Shown here: in pieces, positions 6,959-15,984 of the stretch
How positions within the stretch are numbered: position 1 is the first letter of the stretch
Layout of the letters: every line of letters begins with the position of its first letter
Origin: a virus
Length of the DNA stretch: 51,818 nt
IMG/VR virus record: IMGVR_UViG_3300011116_000764
Coordinates: 1-51,818 of that record
Reading direction: 5' to 3' (one strand)
Notes under the pieces: model-generated
Databases searched by the model: none
What the model was told of the DNA's origin: nothing
The model's input: the letters and a program-made list of their open reading frames with translations, nothing else
Made by a program: the position numbers and the translations under genes

Positions 6959-7458
6959 TCCTCGTCTGCAGTTTGGTTCTAGGGTGTTCGGCCTCCCAGC
7001 ACATCGCTGAGGAGGCCAACACTATTTCCGCTAGTGCGGAAAACATCGAGAAGCTCGCGGAGCAAATCCGCCACACTTCTAAAGAAGTACAGACGATTCG
7101 CACCGCCACGGACATCAAGAACGAGGCCTTGCAGATTCGACAGTCAGTGGCGGAAATACATGCAACCCTCCCCGGCGTCCGGGACGTGACCCCCTGGTGG
7201 GCCTCCCTTATCCAGTGGGGCCTCATTGCACTCGTGGGGGGACTCGCCGTCTGGATCCTGTACTCCACCGGGGCCGTGACCGCCATCCGTGTGGCCGTCG
7301 GCTGGCTCCCCCGCCGCAAAGTGCAGGAGGCCCAGATCGCCGTGGCCGCCCTTGATGACTCCCGACCTGAGACTGCCCGAGAGTGGTTGGCTGCCCGCCG
7401 GGCCGCTGACCCAGAGTTCAACGCCGCATGGCTTAAGGCTAAAGAAAAGGTAGGCTGA
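6934..7458 (+). CDS. Lipoprotein with a C-terminal-half transmembrane segment; spanin-like candidate
   Basis: Start placed at GTG 6934, which gives a clean lipoprotein signal: a positive n-region, the hydrophobic GLILVCSLVL, and lipobox LGC near residue 17. The frame is open upstream, but an earlier start would bury the signal. Residues 25-75 look like a periplasmic coiled coil (SAENIEKLAEQIRHTSKEV). A transmembrane helix follows at about 91-113 (IQWGLIALVGGLAVWILY), then a basic tail of about 60 residues. An N-terminal lipid anchor plus a C-terminal helix is the architecture of unimolecular spanins, but the long cytoplasmic tail is not typical. GTGGGGGGAC occurs at 7234-7243. Confidence 0.5.
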   Translation: MDPRQAGLILVCSLVLGCSASQHIAEEANTISASAENIEKLAEQIRHTSKEVQTIRTATDIKNEALQIRQSVAEIHATLPGVRDVTPWWASLIQWGLIALVGGLAVWILYSTGAVTAIRVAVGWLPRRKVQEAQIAVAALDDSRPETAREWLAARRAADPEFNAAWLKAKEKVG

Positions 7459-7462
7459 GTTT

Positions 7463-7960
7463 ATGCCTAACCCCCTTGAAGAAATCATTGCTTTGATTAG
7501 CAAGATGTACCGGACTCCCGGTCGCATGCCGCCTTCCGAAGTGGGGATGAGCGAGGCTCAGTTAGCTGAACTCCTGTCTGGTCCCAAGTCCGACCTCACT
7601 CGCGGCTACGTGAAGGGACCTGGTGTTTATGCTGCACGCAGAGCCAGTCTTGTCCGAGGAGCCGACAAGATCCCAACAGTCCAGTCTTTAACAGCATTGC
7701 TTACGGCTAAGACCCCGCAAGAAGGACTGCTTGGAAACCCATTTGACTACCACGGCATGATTGCGGATCCCAATCAACGGGTTGCCGATGCGGTCCGGGA
7801 CTTTGCTATTTACGCCCACAAGCGAAATGAACTCAGCCCCAAGCTGGTAAATGCTTTGAAGCGTCTTCCTGCTGGGTCTATCCTTCAATGCTTCCCACAC
7901 CCGGGTAGTTGCCACACTGAAGTGCTGTCTAGACTGGCTCGCCGCGAAGGCAGAAAGTGA
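7463..7960 (+). CDS. Hypothetical protein
   Basis: A 165-residue protein starting 4 bases after the lipoprotein gene. A helical N-terminus (LEEIIALISKM) is followed by a mixed charged region and a Cys/His pair late in the protein (CFPHPGSCH). I do not recognise it. The A/T-leaning codon use resembles the cysteine-rich gene more than the capsid genes. Confidence 0.65.
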   Translation: MPNPLEEIIALISKMYRTPGRMPPSEVGMSEAQLAELLSGPKSDLTRGYVKGPGVYAARRASLVRGADKIPTVQSLTALLTAKTPQEGLLGNPFDYHGMIADPNQRVADAVRDFAIYAHKRNELSPKLVNALKRLPAGSILQCFPHPGSCHTEVLSRLARREGRK

Positions 7961-7967
7961 AAGACTG

Positions 7968-8339
7968 ATGGACACCAATGACGTGATCAAGATCCATGAG
8001 GGGCTGTGTGAGCACGCCCAGGCTTTGATGCGCAAGAAGCAGGCTGATTACACCAGCGGCGACGACCAGCCCTTCCGCAACTTCCAGCTGGGCCCCCTTC
8101 TGGGTGTGGGGAATGTGCAGCAGGGCATCTTCATCCGGTTCCTTGACAAGGTCAGCCGCCTCTCCACGTACATGACGCGCGGCAAGTTCCAGGTCAACGA
8201 GAGCCTGCAGGACACCATCGTGGATGCCATCAACTACTTGGTTCTTCTGAAGGCGTCGGTTATCCTCGAAGAGTCCAAGTCCGTGAATAATCCAGAGGAG
8301 ATTCGTTGTGGATGCTCAACCTGTTCAACTAAAGCCTAG
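7968..8339 (+). CDS. DUF1599 / nucleotide-modification-associated (Nmad1-like) protein
   Basis: A 123-residue helical protein. Residues 24-45 read KKQADYTSGDDQPFRNFQ, residues 62-70 FIRFLDKVS, and the C-terminal part DAINYLVLLKA. The pattern K..DY, then IR..DK..RL, then D.INY is what I associate with DUF1599 or nucleotide modification associated domain 1. Those proteins occur in phages with modified bases and are helical NTP-pyrophosphohydrolase-like. Here it is alone in a tail-gene neighbourhood. Activity is an inference. Confidence 0.5.
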   Translation: MDTNDVIKIHEGLCEHAQALMRKKQADYTSGDDQPFRNFQLGPLLGVGNVQQGIFIRFLDKVSRLSTYMTRGKFQVNESLQDTIVDAINYLVLLKASVILEESKSVNNPEEIRCGCSTCSTKA

Positions 8340-8598
8340 CCTGTTTCAGTACACGACTTTGGCATTTCAGGCAATCACGGCGGTGTCCGTGGTCTATGGC
8401 TTGGTGAGCATCCCCATTGAGATTGGCCGCAAGGACCAGATCCTAATGCAGCAGCAGAAGAGCACCGAAGAACTACACTCTGTGGTCCAAGATCTTGTGA
8501 AGACCACCATCAACCTGACCGGAACTGACCGCGTCCATGACCGGGATTTGAACGACCTGCGCTCCCGGCTGGAACGGCTGGAGAGCAAGCGTGGCTGA
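8308..8598 (+). CDS. Small single-TM coiled-coil protein
   Basis: Starts at GTG 8308 inside the preceding gene (32-base overlap), with AGAGGAG upstream. It encodes 96 residues: a hydrophobic segment near 16-33 (TLAFQAITAVSVVYGLVS), then a charged coiled coil (EELHSVVQDLV, LNDLRSRLERLESKRG). The overall shape fits small phage membrane proteins, possibly lysis-related or a tail-associated membrane protein. No family recognised. Confidence 0.6.
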   Translation: MDAQPVQLKPSLFQYTTLAFQAITAVSVVYGLVSIPIEIGRKDQILMQQQKSTEELHSVVQDLVKTTINLTGTDRVHDRDLNDLRSRLERLESKRG

Positions 8599-11236
8599 CA
8601 ACGACACTCAATGGACATGGAACTTCACTGGGCCAACGACCATGTCAAAGGCCCAGTCTCGCCCCTCCACGCCCCGCGAGATTGCATGGGAATTGACCGG
8701 CATTGACGGCAACACGCCCGGCTGCCTGCGCACTCACCCTTCGTTCAAGAACATCTCCACGTTCACGGCCGCCGGTACCCTTGTCAACTTCTTCCCCATC
8801 ACCGTCATCTACAACGCCACGACCTACTACGTCGGCTACGTTGTGGTGCGCGAGCAGTCGGGCACGACCTACTTTGACTTCAACCTGAGCTCCAACGGAT
8901 CCACCGTCACCTCCATCACGAGTGTGCACACGGTAGCGGCCACGGGTCTTGAGGTGGACATCCAGTCGTACGGCCGTTACGTCTACATCTACATCCGCGG
9001 GTACCCCGCGCAGGTGGTGTACGTTGCCTCCGGCACCCCCACGCTGACCAAGCTTCCCGCAGGTCCCGGTCTTGTGCCCACTGTGGAAACCCAGCTTGAC
9101 ACCGGCACCTCAGCCGTCGTTGCCGCCCCCTGCGGCGTTGCCAGCGCTACTGTGACAAGCGGTGGAACTGGGTACACGTCTGCTCCCACCGTAACTTTTG
9201 CCGATCCTCCGAGTGTTCCCCCTGGTCGCACAGCACGTGGTTACGCAGTGATTTCTGCTGGCGTTGTTACTAGCATTGTGATTACCGACCAAGGTTCAGG
9301 TTATCTCAACACAAGCCCCCCAGGAATTACTTTTACTGGCAGCAACACTACACCTGCAACTGCTACCGCTGTTCTTAACCCAGGCACAGCAACGGCATCT
9401 ACTACCGGCCGTCTTGCAGTCATGGTGGACAAGCGTGGCACCACGGGCAAGACGCTGTACAAGTCAGGTAGCTACGGATTTGCCGTGCAGTTCCTGGACT
9501 CCACCACGGGACGCAAGAGTCAGATCTCCGAGATTGCCTACCTGGATGTGCCCAAGAATGGCACCTCTGACCAGAGTCTGCCCATCATGGTGCGTGTGTG
9601 GTTCCCCTCCTACTACACCGGCGGCGCATGGGTGCGTGGCGTGGGCAGCACTGCGGGCGTTTATGACAAGGCGTTGATCTACCGTACCGTCAATCAAGGC
9701 TCGGGTGGCACGCTCTACGGCAGTGGCCCTCTGCACTTGGACAGCATCATCACGGCCCCTGCAAGCACTGCCACGGTTACCCCTGATGGCGTGAACCTGC
9801 GTGTGAGCGACACCCAGTTGGTGTATCAGGACACGTTTGCTGGTCGTACCCGGTCTGACAATGTCCCCCCACAAGGTGGTGTGGCTCAGTTCCTGGGGTC
9901 AACCCTGTTTGTGAGCCGGGTTTTGAATAATACGGCTACGGCTTTGACTGACTCGGTCACGGGTGTCACGCCCCCCAACCCGCCGCCGGGTGTGGGTGAT
10001 CTGCGGTGGAGCACGACCTTGGATGTCCAGCCGGAGAACTTCAGCCAGTTCAGTAGGTGGGTGCCCCAGACTCCAGGTAACGAAGTGATTGCCATGCGTC
10101 GCGTGGGTATGTCCATGCTTGGTTTCTCCACAGACCGTATGTACAAGATCAGCCGCGCCGACTCTTTCATCAAGGTGGAAGAGATGCACGTAGGCTACGG
10201 CGTGGCGGGCAAGGATGCCCTCGAGGCCATTGGCACCATGACATATCTCGTGTCGGGTGCAGGTCTCAAGGCCATCTCCGCAGACGGCCAGTTAGAAGAC
10301 GTGACCAGCCTAGACACCCTGCTGAACGTGGACTGGGCCTCCTCCAAGGCCAACCTGAAGATGGCGTTTGACGCTACCGGCCAGTGCCTCCATATCCTGA
10401 AGCCCTCAGTCAACGGGCCGGATGGTGAGGCTGCGTGTATGTGGTTTGGTACGAACCGAATCACCATGCTGAAGGACCTGCCCTTCAAGCACATGCGCAG
10501 CGGCAACTGGATTGTGAGCAGCAAGAACGTCCGCCGATCCTTGTTTGTGAAGCGCCACAACGGCTCGGGAACCTACGGCGTGTACATGGTGGATTACGAA
10601 CGGACCCTGAACGGTACCAACCTTTGTGGGGGGACCGCCCGGAATGTGCAGTTCGGTCCTGTGTCCCCACCCGGCCCTCTTCCTGCCCCACCTCTTAGCC
10701 CTACGGTGTATGAGTTTGACTGTGCTGGCTACAAACTTGATGGCACCATGACCCGCACTACGGTGGCCGACATGTCCGATGCAGGAGCTGCCGAAAACTA
10801 CGAGAGCTCCAATTGGAGCGTGGCACCTATCCTTGTGCGATGGGTCGGCGGCAACATTGGGTTTCAGATGCAGCCGGATCAGCCAGAGTTCAAGGACTTC
10901 TTCCGCCAGAAGCAGGTCACCAATGCAGCCGCCTACGTGGAACTCATTAATGGTACGTTTGAGACAGACTTTACTCAATCGTGGTGCGCTGAGGTCTACG
11001 AGGGAACCTCTGACGTACCTGTTTATACAGCCACCCCGGTCAACCAAAGCGGCACAAAGGTGAGCACGGTCGGCTATGTGGGCAATGAAATGCCAAGGGC
11101 CCCGTTTGGACAGCACGGTGTGATGGGGGCCTCGTTGAGCCCGTCGTTTGTGTTCCCGGTCTGCGGCGTGGACATCAAGCTGCTTGCATTCTCGCTGACT
11201 GGACGGATACTTGATACACAGAGGAGACGAGTCTAA
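8591..11236 (+). CDS. Tail nozzle / tail tubular protein B-like
   Basis: An 881-residue, beta-rich protein starting at GTG 8591 behind GGAGAG, overlapping the previous stop. Residues near 470-620 (VAQFLGSTLFVSRV, GMSMLGFSTDRMYKIS, TMTYLVSGAGLKAIS) resemble tail nozzle proteins of short-tailed phages, where strands pack as a propeller at the tail tip. Residues about 185-265 hold an inserted GxGYTSAPTVTF-type module (see separate note) with A/T-rich codons. The size fits tail tubular B proteins (about 800 residues). GTGGGGGGAC occurs at 10626-10635, and its reverse complement at 9863-9872. Confidence 0.65.
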   Translation: MADNDTQWTWNFTGPTTMSKAQSRPSTPREIAWELTGIDGNTPGCLRTHPSFKNISTFTAAGTLVNFFPITVIYNATTYYVGYVVVREQSGTTYFDFNLSSNGSTVTSITSVHTVAATGLEVDIQSYGRYVYIYIRGYPAQVVYVASGTPTLTKLPAGPGLVPTVETQLDTGTSAVVAAPCGVASATVTSGGTGYTSAPTVTFADPPSVPPGRTARGYAVISAGVVTSIVITDQGSGYLNTSPPGITFTGSNTTPATATAVLNPGTATASTTGRLAVMVDKRGTTGKTLYKSGSYGFAVQFLDSTTGRKSQISEIAYLDVPKNGTSDQSLPIMVRVWFPSYYTGGAWVRGVGSTAGVYDKALIYRTVNQGSGGTLYGSGPLHLDSIITAPASTATVTPDGVNLRVSDTQLVYQDTFAGRTRSDNVPPQGGVAQFLGSTLFVSRVLNNTATALTDSVTGVTPPNPPPGVGDLRWSTTLDVQPENFSQFSRWVPQTPGNEVIAMRRVGMSMLGFSTDRMYKISRADSFIKVEEMHVGYGVAGKDALEAIGTMTYLVSGAGLKAISADGQLEDVTSLDTLLNVDWASSKANLKMAFDATGQCLHILKPSVNGPDGEAACMWFGTNRITMLKDLPFKHMRSGNWIVSSKNVRRSLFVKRHNGSGTYGVYMVDYERTLNGTNLCGGTARNVQFGPVSPPGPLPAPPLSPTVYEFDCAGYKLDGTMTRTTVADMSDAGAAENYESSNWSVAPILVRWVGGNIGFQMQPDQPEFKDFFRQKQVTNAAAYVELINGTFETDFTQSWCAEVYEGTSDVPVYTATPVNQSGTKVSTVGYVGNEMPRAPFGQHGVMGASLSPSFVFPVCGVDIKLLAFSLTGRILDTQRRRV

Positions 11237-12636
11237 TGCCCCCCACCAACAAGCCTGCTAGCACTGGTGCCTTCTCGGCTCCTCCTGGGTTTGAGCCCAT
11301 TGCCTCTTGGAGCAGCAAGAGCGGTACGGCTATGCCTGCAGGTATGTCGTCTTTCATGGGGGGCGCAAACATCCCCAACACCGGGAACCCCACGGCTGAT
11401 TTTCAGCAGCTAATGCAGGGCACTGGCTACACGGTTGGCAACTCACCATCCCTGCAGTTGGCTCAGCAGGGTGCAATGCACGACTGGCTGTCTTTGAATC
11501 AGGCTCAGCAGGACACGGCTAAGCGCAACGCCCAGTTCTTTGACAAGACGATGGCGAGCATGAATGAAAGCCAGAAGCAGTTGTCCACTCCCAGTAAGGC
11601 GTGGGACAAAGCATATGACTTCCAGAAGCAGCTGCAGGATCAGACCACCGCGGACAGGGCTGACTTTGACAAGCAGGGTAAGGCCGCGCAGGCCAAGTAC
11701 GACCGGCAGATGGGCAATGTTGCTGGCATTTACAACGCGGCGGCCAATACGGTCACGGAGGGTCGGGACCGTATCTCTTCTGAGATGGCAGCTGGTATGC
11801 GTCAGAACTATGACCTGCAGCGTGACCAGATGCAGGGGGCCATGGCGGCTCAGGGCATCTCGCAGGATCAGATGGCGGAGGCTGAGCGCGAGAGCAAGTG
11901 GCAGATGGAACGTGGCGTTGGCGCTAACGTGTCCAACATTCAGGCTCAGAGTGCGCAGGCTGTTGCTGCCATCCAGCAGGCAAAGGCTGCAACCATGGCA
12001 AGCATGGCAGGCACTTCGGCCAACCTCAACACTACAGTTATGCAGATGGGTTGGCAGGCTGCAAGTGCCAAGCAGGACGCCATCAAGTTGGGTGCGCAGA
12101 TTGCCTTGGCTAACGCACAGGATGACCAGCAGCGCGCTCAGTTGTCCGCACAGTACGGAATGGCCATGGGCGAATTTGGAGCCTCGTGGCTTGCCAACAA
12201 CCCAATCATGGCCACCATGTTTAGTGGTTTGATTAACCAGCTTGGCACGTTGTCTGCAACTGCAGGTGGCAGCGCTCTGGTAAATAATGCAGCCAATATG
12301 CAGGACCGTGCATACCGCGAACTCCAGAGTGCTCAAGGTAACTTGACCAGTCGTGGGTACGGCAACTACGGTATGAACTTTGACTTTGAGAAGATGATTA
12401 TGAACGGCATGAGTGTGCCCGGAGTGTCACGCGAAGTTCAGGAGTGGGTCCGCCAGAACGGTATGCCCCGCCAGCAAATCCTTGGCGCAGCCGGTGGTGC
12501 AGGTCGCATGGGATACCAAGAAGGCATGGCCCCTCGCGGAATGGAAACCACTGTGGGACAAGACACCTCATATGGACGCGGTGGATTCAACCAGGGTTTA
12601 AACACTGACATTGGATCTTCTCGTCGCAGCAAGTAA
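11236..12636 (+). CDS. Internal virion / ejection-like protein
   Basis: A 466-residue, Gln/Ala/Met-rich protein starting one base into the stop of the nozzle gene. Residues about 80-250 are long helices (QQDTAKRNAQFFDK, RQNYDLQRDQMQGAM), followed by a small hydrophobic segment (WLANNPIMATMFSGLI) near 318-333. Proteins of this composition next to tail genes in short-tailed phages are often core or ejection proteins that form the channel through the cell envelope. No strong family match. Confidence 0.55.
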   Translation: MPPTNKPASTGAFSAPPGFEPIASWSSKSGTAMPAGMSSFMGGANIPNTGNPTADFQQLMQGTGYTVGNSPSLQLAQQGAMHDWLSLNQAQQDTAKRNAQFFDKTMASMNESQKQLSTPSKAWDKAYDFQKQLQDQTTADRADFDKQGKAAQAKYDRQMGNVAGIYNAAANTVTEGRDRISSEMAAGMRQNYDLQRDQMQGAMAAQGISQDQMAEAERESKWQMERGVGANVSNIQAQSAQAVAAIQQAKAATMASMAGTSANLNTTVMQMGWQAASAKQDAIKLGAQIALANAQDDQQRAQLSAQYGMAMGEFGASWLANNPIMATMFSGLINQLGTLSATAGGSALVNNAANMQDRAYRELQSAQGNLTSRGYGNYGMNFDFEKMIMNGMSVPGVSREVQEWVRQNGMPRQQILGAAGGAGRMGYQEGMAPRGMETTVGQDTSYGRGGFNQGLNTDIGSSRRSK

Positions 12637-12647
12637 AGGACATCACC

Positions 12648-14462
12648 ATGGCTGACTACACACAAGCAAGTTCCGCATTTGATCCCTCCGCACAGGGCCT
12701 TGCTTATGCCCAACAGCTGTTTGCTTTGCAGCAGGCAATGCAGGGAGGTGGTGGGGGTGGCGGTGGGGGGAACTACGCCAGTGGCGGTGGTAGCGAAACC
12801 AACATTGACCTGACGGGTATGCGCCTGCTCAACGATGAGAAGATGCGTGCCGCTCGTCAGATGGGTGCGTACGGCGCACAGATAGACAAGAAGGCTGCTG
12901 ACGCTGCCCACGCCCGTGAGATGGAACTTCTGCAGATGAAGGAAGCGATGGCCATGGACCGCGCTGACAAGGAGTTTGGTCAGGCGAAGGAACTGGAGGG
13001 CATGAAGTTTGGTCAGGGCATGCAGCTTGAAGACAAGCGCTTTGGCAATGAAATGTCTATTGCTAACCAGAAGAACGTCTTTGAACAAGGCCTTTTGGTC
13101 AAGTCGCAAGAGCATGATCGAAAGATGATGCAGGCTCAGATGGAAGCAAAACAGCAACTTGAAGATGACGCACGGGAGTTTACATTAGCGGCTATGAGGG
13201 CCCCCGCGGAAGCCAAGGCTGACCTTTTTGCCAAGCGTGATGCTGCCCTGCAAAAGTCACAAGAGCTTGACCAAAAGCTTCTTCAGGTTCAGGCTCGTGT
13301 AGCAAAGGACAAAGATGGTTACCAAGCTGATATGGTTCGACGTCGAGAAGAATTGGACAAGCGGCGAACAGCGTACGGCCTTATTGTCAAGCAAGCTGAA
13401 AGTGCTGCTTCGGAAGTAATTCCCACTGCTTTTAGCAACTTGTTGACTACTCATGGTGCTGGCCTTGGTGCTGGTGTGGGGGGTTTGAGTTACATTGGTG
13501 AGGGTGTTTTGCGCATGGGCGAAGCCATGCTTGGTCGCGACAACATCAATGACATGGAAATTGGTGGAGCCATTGACCGTGGGTACTTAAGCCCCCAGGC
13601 ACTGGCGGCTGCACGACAGGTAATGGGCGACCGCCTCAAGAACTTGGACACAACTCAATTTGATTTGAGTGGCAATAAAACGCACGGACCTGACGTGGAG
13701 AATTTGCAGGCGGCCAATACGTTTGCTGCTGATCGAATTTCAGATGTTCTGGTCAAGACCTTGGCGGCTACCGGCCGACAGATGGACCAGACCGCGGTGA
13801 CTGCAGGGGCCAAGCACCTTATTGCAAGCATGCAGATGTTGGATGCGTTGCCTTCCGGGGATAAAAGTCAGGGCGCATCGGCATTTAACGCCATTCGAAA
13901 TGCTGTATCTGATCTTGCAACTACGTTGTACAACGAGCCCGGCCATGAAGCCGAAGTGATTGACGTGTTTCGGACTGCGTTTGCTGAAATGAGCAAGGTT
14001 GGTTTGCAGCACAGTATTGAGTCGGAGCACCCAAAGGGGTTTGTAGGGGTTAAGGAAATCGCCCATGGTGCTTTGTCCTTCTTGGGTCAAAAGGCCAGTG
14101 CATATGGTGCCCTTTTGAAGCAGGCCGGTCATGGTCAGTACAACACTTTGGATACCATGGATTACGTTCTTGGGGCCATAGACAAGGCTGCTGGCAACCC
14201 GCAAGTCATCAAGTCCACCATGGAATCGGCTATGGCAGGCCCGATGGGTCGTCAGTTGGTTGACATGTCTAACCCCCTTGTTGCTGAGATTGCAGAATTG
14301 CTACAGACCAAAACAGACACGGACAAGGCCAAGGCTGATTTGGCTACCGAGGAGAGGTTGATGGGCCCCGACTACAGTCAGGGTGCTCAGGCCAAGGTAA
14401 GGGAAGCGAAGATCTTGGAAGACTTCTTGCGTGCCCAGCGAGAGCGTCGTTCAAAGAAGTAG
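12648..14462 (+). CDS. Internal virion / ejection-like coiled-coil protein
   Basis: A 604-residue protein, Gln/Ala-rich, with a Gly-run (residues 33-44) near the N-terminus and a long helical region after it with repeated FGQ(A/G) units (residues 104-136). The decay from high to lower G/C at third positions along the gene is visible. It resembles the neighbouring 466-residue protein in composition and probably shares a role in the internal core. No enzymatic motif seen. Confidence 0.5.
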   Translation: MADYTQASSAFDPSAQGLAYAQQLFALQQAMQGGGGGGGGGNYASGGGSETNIDLTGMRLLNDEKMRAARQMGAYGAQIDKKAADAAHAREMELLQMKEAMAMDRADKEFGQAKELEGMKFGQGMQLEDKRFGNEMSIANQKNVFEQGLLVKSQEHDRKMMQAQMEAKQQLEDDAREFTLAAMRAPAEAKADLFAKRDAALQKSQELDQKLLQVQARVAKDKDGYQADMVRRREELDKRRTAYGLIVKQAESAASEVIPTAFSNLLTTHGAGLGAGVGGLSYIGEGVLRMGEAMLGRDNINDMEIGGAIDRGYLSPQALAAARQVMGDRLKNLDTTQFDLSGNKTHGPDVENLQAANTFAADRISDVLVKTLAATGRQMDQTAVTAGAKHLIASMQMLDALPSGDKSQGASAFNAIRNAVSDLATTLYNEPGHEAEVIDVFRTAFAEMSKVGLQHSIESEHPKGFVGVKEIAHGALSFLGQKASAYGALLKQAGHGQYNTLDTMDYVLGAIDKAAGNPQVIKSTMESAMAGPMGRQLVDMSNPLVAEIAELLQTKTDTDKAKADLATEERLMGPDYSQGAQAKVREAKILEDFLRAQRERRSKK

Positions 14463-14474
14463 TACACTGCGGCC

Positions 14475-14843
14475 ATGTTCAACTGGCGACTTCTCAGTGC
14501 GGACCTGTGCCGAGACCACGCTACCGACGGCTTTGCCCGCCTAGCCCTTGGCCGGTCCTTTGACCTTGAGACCCGGCACGACCTACCCATCCTCAACCTC
14601 ACCCCCCTCCCCCTCGTCGTGGGGGGACCTTACCTGCGGGGGAAGCTTGTGCGGTCCTGGCTCTGGGAGATCCGCCACCTTCGGGCCATGAAGCGACCGT
14701 GGTCCATGCTCGTCTCAAAGTACGATCCAATTGAGCGGGTATCGACTGTCCACATTGGCACTGTTACACTGCCTGAAGTAGCAGAGCGATATGCCCGCGC
14801 GTGGCGTGGCTGCCCTCTGCCCCACGAACCAATGGTGCTTTAG
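14475..14843 (+). CDS. Hypothetical protein
   Basis: A 122-residue protein with many Leu, Arg and Trp residues, high-G/C codons, and no recognised domain. It starts 12 bases after the 604-residue gene and ends 2 bases before the next. It contains the decamer GTGGGGGGAC at 14619-14628 (Val-Gly-Gly). A beta-rich small tail or assembly protein is possible. Confidence 0.6.
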   Translation: MFNWRLLSADLCRDHATDGFARLALGRSFDLETRHDLPILNLTPLPLVVGGPYLRGKLVRSWLWEIRHLRAMKRPWSMLVSKYDPIERVSTVHIGTVTLPEVAERYARAWRGCPLPHEPMVL

Positions 14844-14845
14844 CC

Positions 14846-15535
14846 ATGCCTGTACCAATTCTCCCCGCCGTTGTCACTGCCGCCGAGTGGCTGCTCCCCC
14901 TGCTCCTTTCAGAAGGACTTGGTGCAATTACGGGCAGTGGCAAGAATCCAATTCCAACTCCAGGAATTGAAGCCAAGGCTCTTGAAGATCAGTTCAAGAA
15001 AATGTCAAAGCGCTTTGGTCCAGACACAGCTCGTAACTTTTTTCTTAAGCGCTATGGCGAGCGCGCTCTCAAGGGCACTACTGCAAGTGGTGCAGCCTAC
15101 AAGAGTTTGAAGCCCGGGATTGGCAATAAGATGAAGGGCTTTGGCAAGATAGGCCTTGCTGCAACAGCGGGTGCTCTTCCTTTTATCCTTCTCCCTGAAC
15201 TTCTGGGTGCACTGCACGGGGGTGGAGGGGGGATGGAAATGGGTGGTGGTGGGGCGTCCCCCCAGGATTTGCAGTCGTTGCTGGGGGGACTGCAGCAGCA
15301 GGCAGGTGGGTCTTACGCGGACACTCGAGAAGACTATTACAACATGCTGGGCAGTCGCTCTGCGCAGGGCATGGCTGATGCTTACAGTAGTGACATTCCT
15401 ACTGCAGGCATCCGATCTGACCTGCAGACTTTGATCCGCGGATACGAAGACCAGATTGGAAGAATGTCCAGCACTGAGCCCACGAGTCTTGCACAGGCGT
15501 TTGCCATGGAAGGCATCTACCCGAGTCGCATGTAA
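14846..15535 (+). CDS. Hypothetical protein with hydrophobic segments
   Basis: ATG 14846 chosen because it follows the preceding stop by 2 bases; an earlier in-frame start would overlap that gene. The 229-residue protein has an N-terminal hydrophobic stretch (VVTAAEWLLPLLLSEGLG), a helical basic region, a second hydrophobic segment (GLAATAGALPFILLPELLGAL, near 101-121), and a Gly-rich part. The two hydrophobic stretches fit a small ejection or membrane-active virion protein. No family recognised. Confidence 0.55.
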   Translation: MPVPILPAVVTAAEWLLPLLLSEGLGAITGSGKNPIPTPGIEAKALEDQFKKMSKRFGPDTARNFFLKRYGERALKGTTASGAAYKSLKPGIGNKMKGFGKIGLAATAGALPFILLPELLGALHGGGGGMEMGGGGASPQDLQSLLGGLQQQAGGSYADTREDYYNMLGSRSAQGMADAYSSDIPTAGIRSDLQTLIRGYEDQIGRMSSTEPTSLAQAFAMEGIYPSRM

Positions 15536-15540
15536 AAACA

Positions 15541-15978
15541 ATGCCCCCCGCAGCAGGTAAAATCAAAAGCATGTTGGGCTCCATCAAGGGGGCCGCTACC
15601 GGCAAGAAGATCTCAAAGGGGTCTGTAGCTCTTGCTGCTTTGGCTGGTCTGTCAGCCAGCAAGTTGATGTACCCCCAAGCAATCAATACGGGTGAGATTC
15701 AGCAGCGGGTTGATGATGCGGTTAACCAGTCGCAGTCGGAAAAGATTGCCAAGCTTCTGGAGCAGGCACGCATGGAGCGGTCCATTCAGAAGAATCAGAT
15801 GCAACTTGCACGACAGACCCCGGACCTCTACACTTCTGTCATGGCTGGGCGACGTGTGCCCAAGGGTTCTGTGGTACTGGGCGGACGGCCCAGGCAGGAC
15901 TTGATGCGAGAACTAGCTGCGTCTATGGACAGTGGACGCTACGCCCCGAAAGACCCACTGTCCGATTTGATGGGATAA
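15541..15978 (+). CDS. Hypothetical helical protein
   Basis: A 145-residue protein: basic N-terminus (KIKSMLGSIKGAATGKK), short hydrophobic stretch (VALAALAGLSASKLMY), and an Arg/Gln-rich helix. It continues the set of small virion-type proteins before the 243-residue beta-rich gene. No recognised domain. Confidence 0.6.
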   Translation: MPPAAGKIKSMLGSIKGAATGKKISKGSVALAALAGLSASKLMYPQAINTGEIQQRVDDAVNQSQSEKIAKLLEQARMERSIQKNQMQLARQTPDLYTSVMAGRRVPKGSVVLGGRPRQDLMRELAASMDSGRYAPKDPLSDLMG

Positions 15979-15984
15979 ACCAAA

